Origin: Natrononativus amylolyticus
Lineage (GTDB): Archaea; Halobacteriota; Halobacteria; Halobacteriales; Natrialbaceae
Direction: 5' to 3'
Assembly: GCF_024362525.1 (NCBI RefSeq)
Contig: NZ_CP101458.1
Coordinates: 1,860,001 to 1,924,000, forward strand
Length of the DNA: 64,000 nt
The notes under the pieces are model-generated. The model was not told where the DNA came from. It saw only the letters and a list, made by a program, of their open reading frames with translations, and made no database searches. Numbering within the stretch: the stretch's first letter is position 1; the number at the start of each line of letters is the position of its first letter. This document shows positions 33,238 through 44,246 of this stretch, piece by piece. Both the position numbers and the translations under genes were made by a program.

Positions 33238-34233
33238 ATGGAGACGCGCAAGGTCCAGGTGACCGGTGGGTCGACGTACACCGTGTCACTGCCGAAGACC
33301 TGGGCGACCGACAACGACGTCAGCGCCGGGACGACCGTCGAGTTCTACCCCGAGGACGACGCGCTGTTGTTGACGCCCCAGAGCGACACCCACCGCCAGG
33401 AGGGAACCCTCGACGTGACCAACCTCGAGGGCGAGCGGCTCACCCGCGCGGTGATGACGATGTACGTGAGCGGCTTCGACATCATCACCCTCGAGGCGAG
33501 CCGGATCACGACCGATCAGCGCCGGGCGATCCGCGACGCCACCCAGAGCCTCGTCGGCGTCGAGGTGTTAGAGGAGACGACCGACAGCGTCGTCATCCAG
33601 GACTTACTCGACTCCTCGGAGCTGTCGATCGTCAACGCCGTCACCCGCATGCGCCTGATCGCCCAGTCGATGCTCGAGGACGCCATGACCGCGCTGCTCG
33701 AGAACGACGACGACATCGCCCGCGACGTCATCGAGCGCGACGACGACGTCGACCGCCTCTGGCTCGTCGTCTCCCGGATCTTCCGGGCGACGCTTCGCTC
33801 GCCGCGGGCGGCCGAGGAACTCGGCGTCCCCCGCGAGGACTGCTTCGACTACCACTCGAGCGCCCGGCAGTTAGAGCGCGTCGCCGACCACGCGGTGAAG
33901 ATCAGCACGCTCGCGCTCAAACTCGGGGAGATTCCCGACGACGTCGCCGAGGGGCTGACGGCGCTTCACGACGACGCCTACGACGTCCTCGAGAAGTCGA
34001 TGGACGCGCTGTTCGCAGAGGAGAGCGAGGAGGCGAACCGGCTGGGCCACGCCGCCCGCGAGGCGATCCTCGACATCGACGAACACACGCGGGCGATCGA
34101 CGACATTCTCAGGGAGCTCGATCCGGTTCAGGCTCAGTCGCTCGGACTGATCGTCGACTCGCTCTCGCGCACCGCGGACTACGGCGGCAACATCGCGGAG
34201 ACGGCGTTACAGAAGGCCGCACCGCGACCCTGA
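33238..34233 (+). CDS. AbrB-domain PhoU regulator
   Basis: The product has 331 residues. Residues 1-45 form an AbrB/SpoVT-type swapped-hairpin DNA-binding domain (VQVTGGSTYTVSLPKTWA). The rest holds two PhoU-like helical repeats (DDVDRLWLVVSRI; QLERVADHAVKIS; SRTADYGGNIAET). It joins a DNA-binding head to a phosphate-sensing body, so it likely represses or activates pst genes according to phosphate status. It is divergent from pstS and shares the regulatory gap. Regulation of its own promoter is likely. Confidence 0.9.
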   Translation: METRKVQVTGGSTYTVSLPKTWATDNDVSAGTTVEFYPEDDALLLTPQSDTHRQEGTLDVTNLEGERLTRAVMTMYVSGFDIITLEASRITTDQRRAIRDATQSLVGVEVLEETTDSVVIQDLLDSSELSIVNAVTRMRLIAQSMLEDAMTALLENDDDIARDVIERDDDVDRLWLVVSRIFRATLRSPRAAEELGVPREDCFDYHSSARQLERVADHAVKISTLALKLGEIPDDVAEGLTALHDDAYDVLEKSMDALFAEESEEANRLGHAAREAILDIDEHTRAIDDILRELDPVQAQSLGLIVDSLSRTADYGGNIAETALQKAAPRP

Positions 34234-34323
34234 GCGGCCGATCGGGTTTCCCGGCCGAGAGACCGGACGTCTCTCCGTCGTCGTCACTCCGCGCTCGTGG
34301 CGGTTTCAGAAATCAGGTCCGAG

Positions 34324-34695
34324 TTACTCGAGCAGAACCGCGTTGACCTGGCCGGTCTGGCCGGGGCGGGAGGTGACGCGGGCGCGTCCCTCGCCGGTCT
34401 CGATGACGGCGCCCTTCGTGATGATGTTCCGGCGGACGTAGTTGGGGTTGGCGTCGTTCTCGACGACGTCCTCGATCTCGGTAGTAACGGTTTCGCCGCC
34501 GGTGTTGACGTTCGCGACGTTGGTCGCGAGCGCGCGGGTCTTCTCCGCGTTGCCGCGGACGCCGACGGTCCGGAAGCGGGGTTCGCCGACCTGCGTCTCG
34601 GTCGGGGACCGGCCGAGTTCGTGTTTCTTGCGGTTTCGGGTGTGCTTCAGTCGACCGCCGGTTCGCTTGCGGGTAGAGCGTCCCTGATCTTGCAT
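34324..34695 (-). CDS. rps8e: Ribosomal protein S8e
   Basis: The product has 123 residues, the archaeal length. The basic start QGRSTRKRTGGRLKHTRNRKK and the VRGNAEKTRALA, YVRRNIITKGAVIET and SRPGQTGQVNAVLLE segments are family signatures. It is part of the small ribosomal subunit. It stands alone with a convergent upstream gene. ATG is preceded by a purine-rich stretch. Confidence 0.97.
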   Translation of the reverse strand: MQDQGRSTRKRTGGRLKHTRNRKKHELGRSPTETQVGEPRFRTVGVRGNAEKTRALATNVANVNTGGETVTTEIEDVVENDANPNYVRRNIITKGAVIETGEGRARVTSRPGQTGQVNAVLLE

Positions 34696-34748
34696 ACCCG
34701 GGAGAAGTCGTGGCGGCTACTTGAATGCACGCTTTCGAATCGCGCCGG

Positions 34749-36161
34749 TCACTCGTCTTCGACGAGACAGTAGGCGTGGCCGGGCTCCTCGAGGACCGGC
34801 TCCTCCCCGTTGGAGAAGACACCGCGCTCGGCGTAGTAGATGCGGCCGTCGCGAGGGATCGCGCCGCCGGTGACGTGGCCGCGATTCTGGACCCGCCAAC
34901 GGCGCGTCCCGGTCGCCCTGTCGAGGGCGTACAGGTGCGCGTCGTAGGAGCCGACGAGGATCGAGTCGGCGGTCGCGGTGAGCGAGCCGATGACGCGGCC
35001 GCCAACTAGCGCCGACCAGCGCTCCTCGCCGGTCGCGGCGTCGAGCGCGTACACCCGATTGTCGTCGCTGCCGACGTACACGACGCCCGCCTCGGGGTCG
35101 ACGGCGGGGTTCGACATGATAACGCGTCCGGTCTCGAACGACCACTCCTCGCTGCCGTCTGCGAGGTCGAGGCGGTAGAACCGGCCGTCCCAGGAGCCGA
35201 CGAACGCCGCCCCGTCGTAGGTCGGAATCGTCCCCTTGATCTCCGCGCCCAGGCGGAACGCGCCGCCGGCCTGTGCGTCGCCGTCGGGACCGGCCGGCCC
35301 GCCCGCCTGGAACGACCAGGCGAACTCGAGGGAGGGGAACTCCCAGCAGTAGACGACGCCGTCGTTCGAGCCGGCGACGAGCCGTCCGGCCTCGCAGTCG
35401 ATCGCCGGCGAGGGGTGGGGCATCCCCCAGAGGCGGTCGTCGCTCCACAGCGGCGTCCCGGTGGCGGCGTCGACCGCCCACAGCGCCCCGCTGGGCGGGT
35501 CGTTATACTCCGCCAGGAGGTAGAGCACGCCGTCGAGGTAGGCCGGACTCGAGCCGATGGCGATGGCGCCGCCGAACTCCGCCGGCGACGTTCGCCAGCG
35601 CAGGCTACCGGCGTCGACGTCGACGGCGTACAGCGCGCCGTCGTAGCCGCCGACGTACGCAGTCCCGTGGGCGATTGCGGGCGTTCCGTGAAAACCCAGG
35701 CTCCGAGCGGCGCCCGTCTCGAGGCGCCAGCGGCGCTCGCCGGTGGGCGAGAGGGCGTGAATCAGGCCGGTGTCCCCCGCGACGAGGATCGTCTCGCCGT
35801 CGGGGGTCGGTCTCGGCGTCGACTTGGCCGCGGTGTGGCTGCGACGATTGACCGGGATCGACCAGTCGACGCGGACGGCCGAGGGAACCGTCGCCTCGGG
35901 GTAGTAGCCGTACCGGCGCAGCCCGCGGCGGAACATCGACACCGCCTCGTCCGGCGGCTGCGGGGCGTACCCCCCTGACGCCTCCGCTGCGAGCGACCGA
36001 CAGTCCGGTTTCGGCCGGTGCCAGCGCTGAGTCGCCCCGCCGAGACCGATCGCGCCGATGGCGCCGGCGCCGCAGAGAAACCGTCGCCTCCCGAACCCGG
36101 TACGCGCGTCCCACTCCGGCCGAGAGCCGTCTGTCCCGGCATCCCCCACCCGGTCGTCCAC
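34749..36161 (-). CDS. Tat-exported PQQ-like beta-propeller protein
   Basis: The product has 470 residues. A twin-arginine signal GRRRFLCGAGAIGA (about 24-40) directs export; a Cys inside it may be lipidated. Residues 95-470 form an eight-blade propeller of PQQ/BamB type, with repeated blade ends such as LYAVDVDAGSLRW, LWAVDAATGTPLW, VYALDAATGEERW and LYALDRATGTRRW. No PQQ enzyme active-site residues are evident, so it is probably a binding or scaffold protein outside the cell. It ends four bases from the malic enzyme gene on the same strand. Confidence 0.85.
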   Translation of the reverse strand: MDDRVGDAGTDGSRPEWDARTGFGRRRFLCGAGAIGAIGLGGATQRWHRPKPDCRSLAAEASGGYAPQPPDEAVSMFRRGLRRYGYYPEATVPSAVRVDWSIPVNRRSHTAAKSTPRPTPDGETILVAGDTGLIHALSPTGERRWRLETGAARSLGFHGTPAIAHGTAYVGGYDGALYAVDVDAGSLRWRTSPAEFGGAIAIGSSPAYLDGVLYLLAEYNDPPSGALWAVDAATGTPLWSDDRLWGMPHPSPAIDCEAGRLVAGSNDGVVYCWEFPSLEFAWSFQAGGPAGPDGDAQAGGAFRLGAEIKGTIPTYDGAAFVGSWDGRFYRLDLADGSEEWSFETGRVIMSNPAVDPEAGVVYVGSDDNRVYALDAATGEERWSALVGGRVIGSLTATADSILVGSYDAHLYALDRATGTRRWRVQNRGHVTGGAIPRDGRIYYAERGVFSNGEEPVLEEPGHAYCLVEDE

Positions 36162-36164
36162 GGC

Positions 36165-38420
<2,256 letters not shown>

Positions 38421-38592
38421 ACCACAGCCACTGCCGTCGATCACTAAAAACGATGCGAAGGGGAGTTTCGACGGCCGTCGAAACTCCGACCGCCGGTGCG
38501 AGCCGCCGGGCACCGCCGAAGCGGGCGAGGCTGTGCCGACCCGCGAATCCTCGATTCGACCCTTTTATACGCGGCGCCCCTGTGGATGTGGT

Positions 38593-39087
38593 ATGGACGT
38601 CGCGCTTGGTGGGACGTTCGACCCCGTTCACGACGGTCACCGCCAACTCTTCGAACGGGCGTTCGAACTCGGAGACGTAACCGTCGGACTGACGAGCGAC
38701 GAACTCGCGCCGAAGACGCGCCACGTCGACCGGTACGTCCGCCCGTACGACGAACGCGAACGCGACCTCGCCGCCTGTCTCGAGACCTATGCCGACGAAC
38801 ACGACCGGGAGTTCGAGATCCGGACGCTCTCGGAGCCCACCGGGATCGCAACCGAACCGCAGTTCGACTACCTGATCGTCTCGCCGGAGACCGTCGACGG
38901 CGGCAAGCGGATCAACGAGATCCGGCGCGAACGGGGGTACGACCCGCTCGAGATCGTCGTCGTTCCGCACGTGCTGGCCGACGACGGCGAGATCATCTCG
39001 AGCACCCGAATCGTCGAAGGCGAGATCGACGAGCACGGAACCCTGACGCCCGACGCAGAGGGCCGAAGCAGCACTCGAGGCGCGTAA
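38593..39087 (+). CDS. coaD: Phosphopantetheine adenylyltransferase CoaD (archaeal type)
   Basis: The product has 164 residues. It makes dephospho-CoA from 4'-phosphopantetheine and ATP. The nucleotidyltransferase HxGH motif appears as GGTFDPVHDGH, and the second motif is ISSTRI near the C-terminus. The last 25 residues are a short acidic/Arg-rich tail. The ATG follows a CTTTTATACGCGG box about 27 bases upstream, so it is probably leaderless. It is divergent from maeB. Confidence 0.92.
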   Translation: MDVALGGTFDPVHDGHRQLFERAFELGDVTVGLTSDELAPKTRHVDRYVRPYDERERDLAACLETYADEHDREFEIRTLSEPTGIATEPQFDYLIVSPETVDGGKRINEIRRERGYDPLEIVVVPHVLADDGEIISSTRIVEGEIDEHGTLTPDAEGRSSTRGA

Positions 39088-39331
39088 CCGTCTCGAACGG
39101 GGACGTCTCGGGGCACCGGTGGTCGACCCGGACGCACCACCGGCTACCGCTTCTGAAAATCCGGAGCGGAGAGTACCATCCGCGTGGAGACGCGCCGGCC
39201 ATCGCGACACTCACACCGCTGCACCTGTGCATCGAATTTCGTCGTTGTCGCCGGATTTCGCCGGTGTAGCGTACACTTACGTTAGAACAGGGATCGGATG
39301 CGATCCGGAAACGGTGGTCTGGTCGTGACAG

Positions 39332-39640
39332 TCACCAGCTCGGCGCCTCGAGACCCGCGCGCTCGAGAACGTCCTTCCAGTGTTGCTGGATCGACAGCCG
39401 CGAGACGTCGGCCGCGTCGGCGACCTCGCCCTGCGTTCGGCCGTCACCGGCGACCAGCGAACCGGCGTACACGCTCGCTGCGAGCATCGTCCGCTTCGAT
39501 CGGTCCGCCTCCGGCACGTCGGAGAGAAAGAGATCCGCCGCACAACTTCGCGCCTCCGCCGTCAACTCGAGGCGATCCCCGACCCGTTCCAGTTGCTCGA
39601 GCCACTCCGCGTGCTCGACGCGTTCTCGCGCGCTGTACAT
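39332..39640 (-). CDS. Single-cyclin-fold TFB-like protein
   Basis: The product has 102 residues, all-helical. It resembles one cyclin repeat of transcription factor B: SCAADLFLSDVPEADRSKRTMLAASVYAGSLVAGD and a helix-turn-helix RTQGEVADAADVSRLSIQQHWKDVLERAG. There is no zinc ribbon and no second repeat. It could bind BRE-like DNA or modulate TFB. The Met begins the first predicted helix. It is separated by 244 bases from coaD. Confidence 0.8.
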   Translation of the reverse strand: MYSARERVEHAEWLEQLERVGDRLELTAEARSCAADLFLSDVPEADRSKRTMLAASVYAGSLVAGDGRTQGEVADAADVSRLSIQQHWKDVLERAGLEAPSW

Positions 39641-39894
39641 GCCTCGTCGTTACTGCCCGAACCGGTATAAACTCACGGCTCACCCGTCCTGGTGCGTCAG
39701 CGACGGATACTCTCTCGACAACAGGGGGCTACGGAACACAACGTTCAGCTACGAATAGCTAGGGAAACTGGCCGTTGCGCCCCGAATTCGTAGGTGCCGA
39801 TTACTAAAGCACTCCGCTCGCAAAGCGTCTTTCGACGCCTGTCGCCGGCTCTCCGGGGGGAACACCCGCTGTGTGCGACCCGCGTCGTCCGCCT

Positions 39895-40068
39895 ATGAAC
39901 GAACCCACCTGCAAACTCGTCTGTACCGGCTGCGGCCTCGAGATGCCGTACCGGGACCGTGCCCTCGCGGAACAAGCGGCGGAGCTCCACCAGCTTCGCG
40001 ACGCGGAGCACGTGACGTTCATCGTGCCGCCGGACTGGTCGCCCGAGGAGCCGGTGACCCACGAATAG
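39895..40068 (+). CDS. Small zinc-binding protein
   Basis: The product has 57 residues. NEPTCKLVCTGCGLEMPYRD has a C-x3-C-x2-C arrangement, and DRALAEQAAELHQLRDAEHVTF looks like a helix with a second His pair, so a C-C-H-H zinc site is possible. Function unknown. It ends 46 bases before tRNA-Leu. The ATG was chosen because the longer frame begins with Arg/Pro-rich out-of-character residues. Confidence 0.65.
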   Translation: MNEPTCKLVCTGCGLEMPYRDRALAEQAAELHQLRDAEHVTFIVPPDWSPEEPVTHE

Positions 40069-40114
40069 TGCGGACCGACAGGTTCTTACTCGATTCGCCG
40101 AAACTCGAGACTGC

Positions 40115-40196
40115 GCGCGGGTAGCCAAGTGGTAACGGCGCAGCGCTTAGGACGCTGTCTCGTAGGAGTCCGCAGGTTCGAATCCTGTCCCGCGCA
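40115..40196 (+). tRNA. tRNA-Leu (TAG)
   Basis: The gene has 82 bases with the long variable arm of class II tRNAs. The acceptor stem GCGCGGG pairs with CCCGCGC, the anticodon stem CAGCG with CGCTG, and the loop CTTAGGA gives TAG. The T-arm is CAGG-TTCGAAT-CCTG. No intron, no encoded CCA. Confidence 0.95.
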
Positions 40197-40296
40197 TTTT
40201 CACGGCGAACACGTCCGTGAGCCGTGAAAATCGTCCAAAGGATTCGAATCAGGGAGCAGCTTCGCTGCGACCGTGGTTCGAATCCTGTCCCGCGCA
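40197..40296 (+). repeat. Hairpin, inverted T-arm and direct 3'-end copy of tRNA-Leu
   Basis: Directly after the tRNA is a perfect 10-base inverted repeat (TTTTCACGGC at 40197-40206 and its partner at 40221-40230). An inverted T-arm fragment AGGATTCGAA lies near 40239-40248. A perfect 22-base direct copy of the tRNA 3' end is at 40275-40296, exactly 100 bases after the original at 40175-40196. From 40297 to 40513 there is no gene, only low-complexity intergenic DNA. Confidence 0.7.
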
Positions 40297-40513
40297 CCCA
40301 GCTTTTGCCGAGGGCTCCGCGCTCGGTGAACGGCTTCGCTCGGGTTCTCCGGGCCGCTCGCTTGCCAATAGTACACCCAATTCCAGTTCGGAGCCCGAAA
40401 CGAATCACAAACGGAATCGCGTCTTCGACTGTGTATCAATCGACTCGGTCCCGAGATCACCTCCCATCGGAGCCGGTCCCGAGGCGATTCGAAACAACCC
40501 CGTTGTGGAGCGA

Positions 40514-41044
40514 TCAGCTATCGGCAGACCCGATCCGCAGCTCGCCGCCGCACTCCGGACACACCAGTTCCGAGTCCGGGTCCGACGAGACCCGCATGTT
40601 GTCGTGACCGCAGTCGGGACACTCGACGTCCCTGTCCAGGACGGGGATGCTCGAGATCCGAACCTCCTCGCTGTCCCGCGGCGCCCCTAGCGCGAGCGCG
40701 ACGACCTCGCGGGCGGACTCGTTCGCCCCCGACTGGAACTCGCCGGGTTCGAAGCGGACCGCCTCGTTCGGGCCGACCGCAACCGTCTCGCGGGTCGCCG
40801 GTGGCTCACCGTCCGTCGAACGCTGTCGCACCGTGAACGTCGCCTCGCCCTCGAGAACGACGAACACCTCCTCCTGGTCCATGTGGGCGTGGACGGAGCC
40901 GCTGAAGCGCTCGCCGGGCGCGAGTCTGTAGTACGCGATGGCGAGGTGGTTCGTGTTCAGCCGGTCCGTCAACACGCGCCGGTCGGCGTGGATGTGGCGG
41001 TCGTACTCGTCCGGATCGACCTCGTCGATCGCGACAGTCTCCAT
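40514..41044 (-). CDS. Cupin protein with C-terminal zinc ribbon
   Basis: The product has 176 residues. Residues 35-130 form a cupin barrel (LAPGERFSGSVHAHMDQEEVFVVLEGEATFTV with the metal-binding H-x-H and E). Residues 135-170 hold a zinc ribbon C-P-D-C-G-x16-C-P-E-C-G-G. The ligand or substrate is unknown; such pairs occur in haloarchaea and may sense a metal or small molecule. Start ATG METVAIDEVDPDEYD is the first plausible Met near the barrel; the upstream frame is Arg-rich. Confidence 0.85.
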   Translation of the reverse strand: METVAIDEVDPDEYDRHIHADRRVLTDRLNTNHLAIAYYRLAPGERFSGSVHAHMDQEEVFVVLEGEATFTVRQRSTDGEPPATRETVAVGPNEAVRFEPGEFQSGANESAREVVALALGAPRDSEEVRISSIPVLDRDVECPDCGHDNMRVSSDPDSELVCPECGGELRIGSADS

Positions 41045-41287
41045 GCGCCTCCGTTCTCGCGCGCTTACAAACATCAGTTTCGGCCGGTTTCGTATCGTTC
41101 CATCGCAGTGAACGATTCGAGACCACCCGTTCGTTTCGACGGGAGGTCGCCGACGGCGGCCGGATTCGGCCGGTTCGGCCCGAAATTGGGCGTAACCTAA
41201 TTGCACCGGAACGAACTCGAAACGAGAGACAGACGCGCGTCAGACGGTCCAAAACGCTTATTCGAGCGGCGATGGCTTATAGGGGTA

Positions 41288-42103
41288 ATGGCCGGAATTG
41301 ACGACGTCTTCGGGGACATTTTCTCGGACGTCGACGCCGTCGTCCTCTTCTCTCCGAGCGGTTCGTACTACGAGCAGTTTATCGAACTCGACGAGGAGCT
41401 CGAACTGATCGTCGTCGGGACGGAGAACGCGGTCGGTTCCGACGCGTTCGTCGAACTGCCGATCGAGTTCGAGAACGTCGCGGACCGCATTCGGTTCGGA
41501 CTCGAGGGAGCCCTCGAGCGGGGCGTGATCGACGACGGCGACGTACTCGCCTGTGCGACGAGCGTCTTCGGGGACGGCACCGATACGGTCTCGCGCGTTC
41601 GCGCCGACGCTGACTCTCACACCGGGATCTTCGATCTGTTCGCGAAGTCGCGCGCGGAGCCGGAGGTGATCCGGGCGGTGCTCGAGCTCGCGATCGAACT
41701 CGGGAAGAAAGGACAGAAGGGAAAGCCCGTCGGCGCGCTGTTCGTCGTCGGCGACGCCGGCAAGGTGATGAACAAGTCCCGGCCGCTGTCGTACAACCCG
41801 TTCGAGAAGTCCCACGTCCACGTCGGCGATCCGATCGTGAACGTCATGTTAAAGGAGTTCTCCCGGCTCGACGGCGCGTTCGTCATCTCCGACTCCGGGA
41901 AACTCGTCTCGGCGTATCGCTACCTCGAGCCCTCCGCGGAGGGCGTGGACATCCCGAAGGGGCTGGGTGCGCGACACATGGCCGGCGGGGCCATCAGTCG
42001 CGACACGAACGCCGTGTCGATCGTTCTCTCCGAGAGCGACGGGCTCGTCAGGGCGTTCAAGGGAGGAGAGATCGTTCTGGAGGTCGATCCGGAGGAGTAC
42101 TGA
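41288..42103 (+). CDS. dacZ: Diadenylate cyclase DacZ
   Basis: The product has 271 residues. It makes the second messenger c-di-AMP from ATP. The diadenylate cyclase core is at about 145-265: RLDGAFVI (DGA at 195-197) and LGARHMAGGAISRDTNAV (RHxxA at 229-233). The N-terminal half is an alpha/beta sensor-like domain. CGCTTATTC near 41253-41260 is a likely TATA box about 28 bases before the ATG. It is followed one base after its stop by an MscS-like channel, pointing to an osmotic stress role, as reported for haloarchaeal c-di-AMP. Confidence 0.93.
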   Translation: MAGIDDVFGDIFSDVDAVVLFSPSGSYYEQFIELDEELELIVVGTENAVGSDAFVELPIEFENVADRIRFGLEGALERGVIDDGDVLACATSVFGDGTDTVSRVRADADSHTGIFDLFAKSRAEPEVIRAVLELAIELGKKGQKGKPVGALFVVGDAGKVMNKSRPLSYNPFEKSHVHVGDPIVNVMLKEFSRLDGAFVISDSGKLVSAYRYLEPSAEGVDIPKGLGARHMAGGAISRDTNAVSIVLSESDGLVRAFKGGEIVLEVDPEEY

Positions 42104-42104
42104 C

Positions 42105-42869
42105 ATGGAGTGGCAGACGCTCATCGACGAGCCGGCGGTCATAGCGACGGCGGTACTCGCACTCGGCTTCGTCGTGGGCTACCTCGTCGGCCGGTTGAAC
42201 AGCGAGCTGCTGACTGCCGCGGGGGTTCCGGAGGCCGTCGAGGGGACGCCCTTCGAGCGGACCGCCCAGTCGCTCGGCACCTCGACGGTCGACATCGTCG
42301 CCCGCATCAGTTCGTGGTTCATCTACGGCATCGCGGTGCTGACCGCGATCCACATCGCCCAGCTGCTCGAGACCGACGAGTTCTGGACGGCGATCATCGG
42401 TTTCGTCCCGCAGGTGTTCGTCGCGGTCCTGGTGCTCATCCTCGGGTTCATCGTCGCCGACAAGATCGAGCTGATCGTCAGCGAGTACTTCCGGGGCGTC
42501 AAACTCCCCGAGATCTCGATCATCCCGAAGGTGGTGAAGTACTCGGTGCTGTACGTTGCCTTCCTGATCGCGCTCGCACAGGTCGGCGTCGAGGTGCTGG
42601 CGCTGTTGATCCTCCTGACCGTCTACGCCGCCGGCATCGTCGTCGTCGGAGCGTTCGCGTTCAAGGACTTCCTCGTCTCGAGCGCCGCCGGCATCTACCT
42701 CCTGCTCAACCAGCCCTACGGGATCGGCGACCGGGTGCAGATCGGCGAGCAGACGGGAATCGTCCAGGAGGTCGATCTGTTCGTGACGAAGATCGAAGAC
42801 GACTCCGAGGAGTACATCGTCCCGAACCGGAAGGTGTTCGAGGAGGGCATCGTCCGGATCAGGGACTGA
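42105..42869 (+). CDS. MscS-family mechanosensitive channel
   Basis: The product has 254 residues with about five membrane helices, then an MscS-type core: the pore helix AGIVVVGAFAFKDFLVSSAAGIYLLL and the beta domain QPYGIGDRVQIGEQTGIVQEVDLFVTKI, VPNRKVFEEG. It lacks the long C-terminal vestibule of bacterial MscS, so it is a short form. The ATG follows the dacZ stop by one base, so it is co-translated. It may be the effector or release valve in c-di-AMP osmoregulation; the link is inferred from the operon. Confidence 0.9.
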   Translation: MEWQTLIDEPAVIATAVLALGFVVGYLVGRLNSELLTAAGVPEAVEGTPFERTAQSLGTSTVDIVARISSWFIYGIAVLTAIHIAQLLETDEFWTAIIGFVPQVFVAVLVLILGFIVADKIELIVSEYFRGVKLPEISIIPKVVKYSVLYVAFLIALAQVGVEVLALLILLTVYAAGIVVVGAFAFKDFLVSSAAGIYLLLNQPYGIGDRVQIGEQTGIVQEVDLFVTKIEDDSEEYIVPNRKVFEEGIVRIRD

Positions 42870-42895
42870 CGCCGCGAGCCGACCCTCGCGTCCCG

Positions 42896-43717
42896 CTACT
42901 CGAGTGACAGTCCGGCGTGCCACCGGTCCGCGCCCGCCTCGCGTTTGACCGCGTCCATCCGTGCGAGCAGGTGCGTCGCGAGCGAGGCCGTTTCGGCCGC
43001 TCGAGACTCGCCTTCGGTGCGGAACTCGCCGGTTTCGCGGTTAGCGTAGACGGTGCAGACGGCGCCCGCCCGGAGGCCGTAGATGCCGGCGATCGTCATG
43101 ATCGCGCTGGCTTCCATCTCGATGTTCTTGACGTTGGCCTCCCGGAGCTGGTCGACCAGCTCGTCGGCGCCGGCGGCTTCGAACCCCTCGAAGCCGGGGC
43201 GTCCCTGGCCGGCGTAGAATGAGTCGGCGCTCATCGTGACTCCGGTGTGGTAGTCGTAACCGAGGCGCTCTGCGGCAGCGACGAGCGCGCAGACGACCTC
43301 GTAGTCCGCCGCCGCGGGGTAGTCCTCGCGGACGTACTCGTCGCTCGTTCCCTCCTGGCGCACCCCACCGGTGGTGATGACGAGGTCGCCGACGTTCATT
43401 TCGGGCTGGATCGCCCCGCAAGACCCCACGCGGATGAACGTGTCGACACCCACGCGCGCGAGTTCCTCGACCGCGATTGCCGCCGAGGGGCCGCCGATTC
43501 CCGTCGAGGTGACCGAAATCGGCGTCCCCTCGTACGTCCCGGTCGCCGTGCGGTACTCGCGGTGGTGGGCCCGCTCCTCCGAGTCGTCCCAGCACTCGAC
43601 GATCTTCTCGACGCGCTCGGGGTTTCCCGGCAGCAGAACCGTTTCGGCGACGTCCTCGGCCCCGACCTCGAGGTGGTACTGTACGTCCGCGTTCGGGTCT
43701 TCGCTGTGTCCCGCCAT
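42896..43717 (-). CDS. udp: Nucleoside (uridine) phosphorylase
   Basis: The product has 273 residues of the PNP/UDP phosphorylase fold. It splits uridine or a related nucleoside with phosphate to base and ribose 1-phosphate. Motifs: VLLPGNPERV, TSTGIGGPSAAI, RVGSCGAIQ, and IEMEASAIMTIAG in the ribose/base site. The ATG follows a TATA-like stretch; a CCGTATATAAATGC box lies in the divergent gap. It lies near cytidine deaminase and a nucleoside transporter, which supports a salvage role. Confidence 0.92.
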   Translation of the reverse strand: MAGHSEDPNADVQYHLEVGAEDVAETVLLPGNPERVEKIVECWDDSEERAHHREYRTATGTYEGTPISVTSTGIGGPSAAIAVEELARVGVDTFIRVGSCGAIQPEMNVGDLVITTGGVRQEGTSDEYVREDYPAAADYEVVCALVAAAERLGYDYHTGVTMSADSFYAGQGRPGFEGFEAAGADELVDQLREANVKNIEMEASAIMTIAGIYGLRAGAVCTVYANRETGEFRTEGESRAAETASLATHLLARMDAVKREAGADRWHAGLSLE

Positions 43718-43777
43718 CTGAGACTCGAGGGTTCGAACCGCCGCCGTATATAAATGCTGGACCGCCGTACCACCGGT

Positions 43778-44200
43778 ATGGCTCGAGGCTCGCTCGCCGA
43801 CACCTACGTCGCGGCGCTCCAGCACGACCTCGCGGAACTCCCACCGGAGGCGACGCTCGTGGGCGTCGTCCGCAGCCCGACGCGGTGGTTCCACGCCGCC
43901 GTCGACGAGAACGTCCCGGAGCTGGGGCCGCCGCGGGCGCTGCTCGAGGAGGTGCAGACGGCGGCGGAAGACCTCAAGATGCAGGGGCTGTGCGACGAGG
44001 GCGCTCACAACGCCGCCTGGGAGCAAGTCGGCTTCGGCGAGCGGTATCAACGGTATCTCGAGGAGTCGGCCGACGCCCGGGAGGCGGTGACTTCGCTCGA
44101 GGACCGCCTCGAGGCCGGCGAGTCGCTGGCGCTCGTCTGTTACGAGAACACCGCGAAGAAGCGGTGCCACCGGACGATCCTGCGGGACCGGCTCGAGTGA
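43778..44200 (+). CDS. DUF488-family protein
   Basis: The product has 140 residues. VGVVRSPTRWFHAAVDE and the terminal LVCYENTAKKRCHRTILRDRL (C-H-R motif) match the DUF488 family, which holds a phosphate-binding-like site. Function unknown; family members are often near DNA or nucleotide genes. The start ATG is about 30 bases after TATATAAATG, so leaderless transcription is likely. It is divergent from udp. Confidence 0.8.
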   Translation: MARGSLADTYVAALQHDLAELPPEATLVGVVRSPTRWFHAAVDENVPELGPPRALLEEVQTAAEDLKMQGLCDEGAHNAAWEQVGFGERYQRYLEESADAREAVTSLEDRLEAGESLALVCYENTAKKRCHRTILRDRLE

Positions 44201-44246
44201 ATCCGCACCAGTCGACAGGCCCTGCTCGAGACGAGCGGACCGCGCT

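Noticed and set aside
40224-40690. Open frames in the region after tRNA-Leu
   Set aside because: They read through tRNA copies and the cupin gene in the wrong strand and show no coding character.
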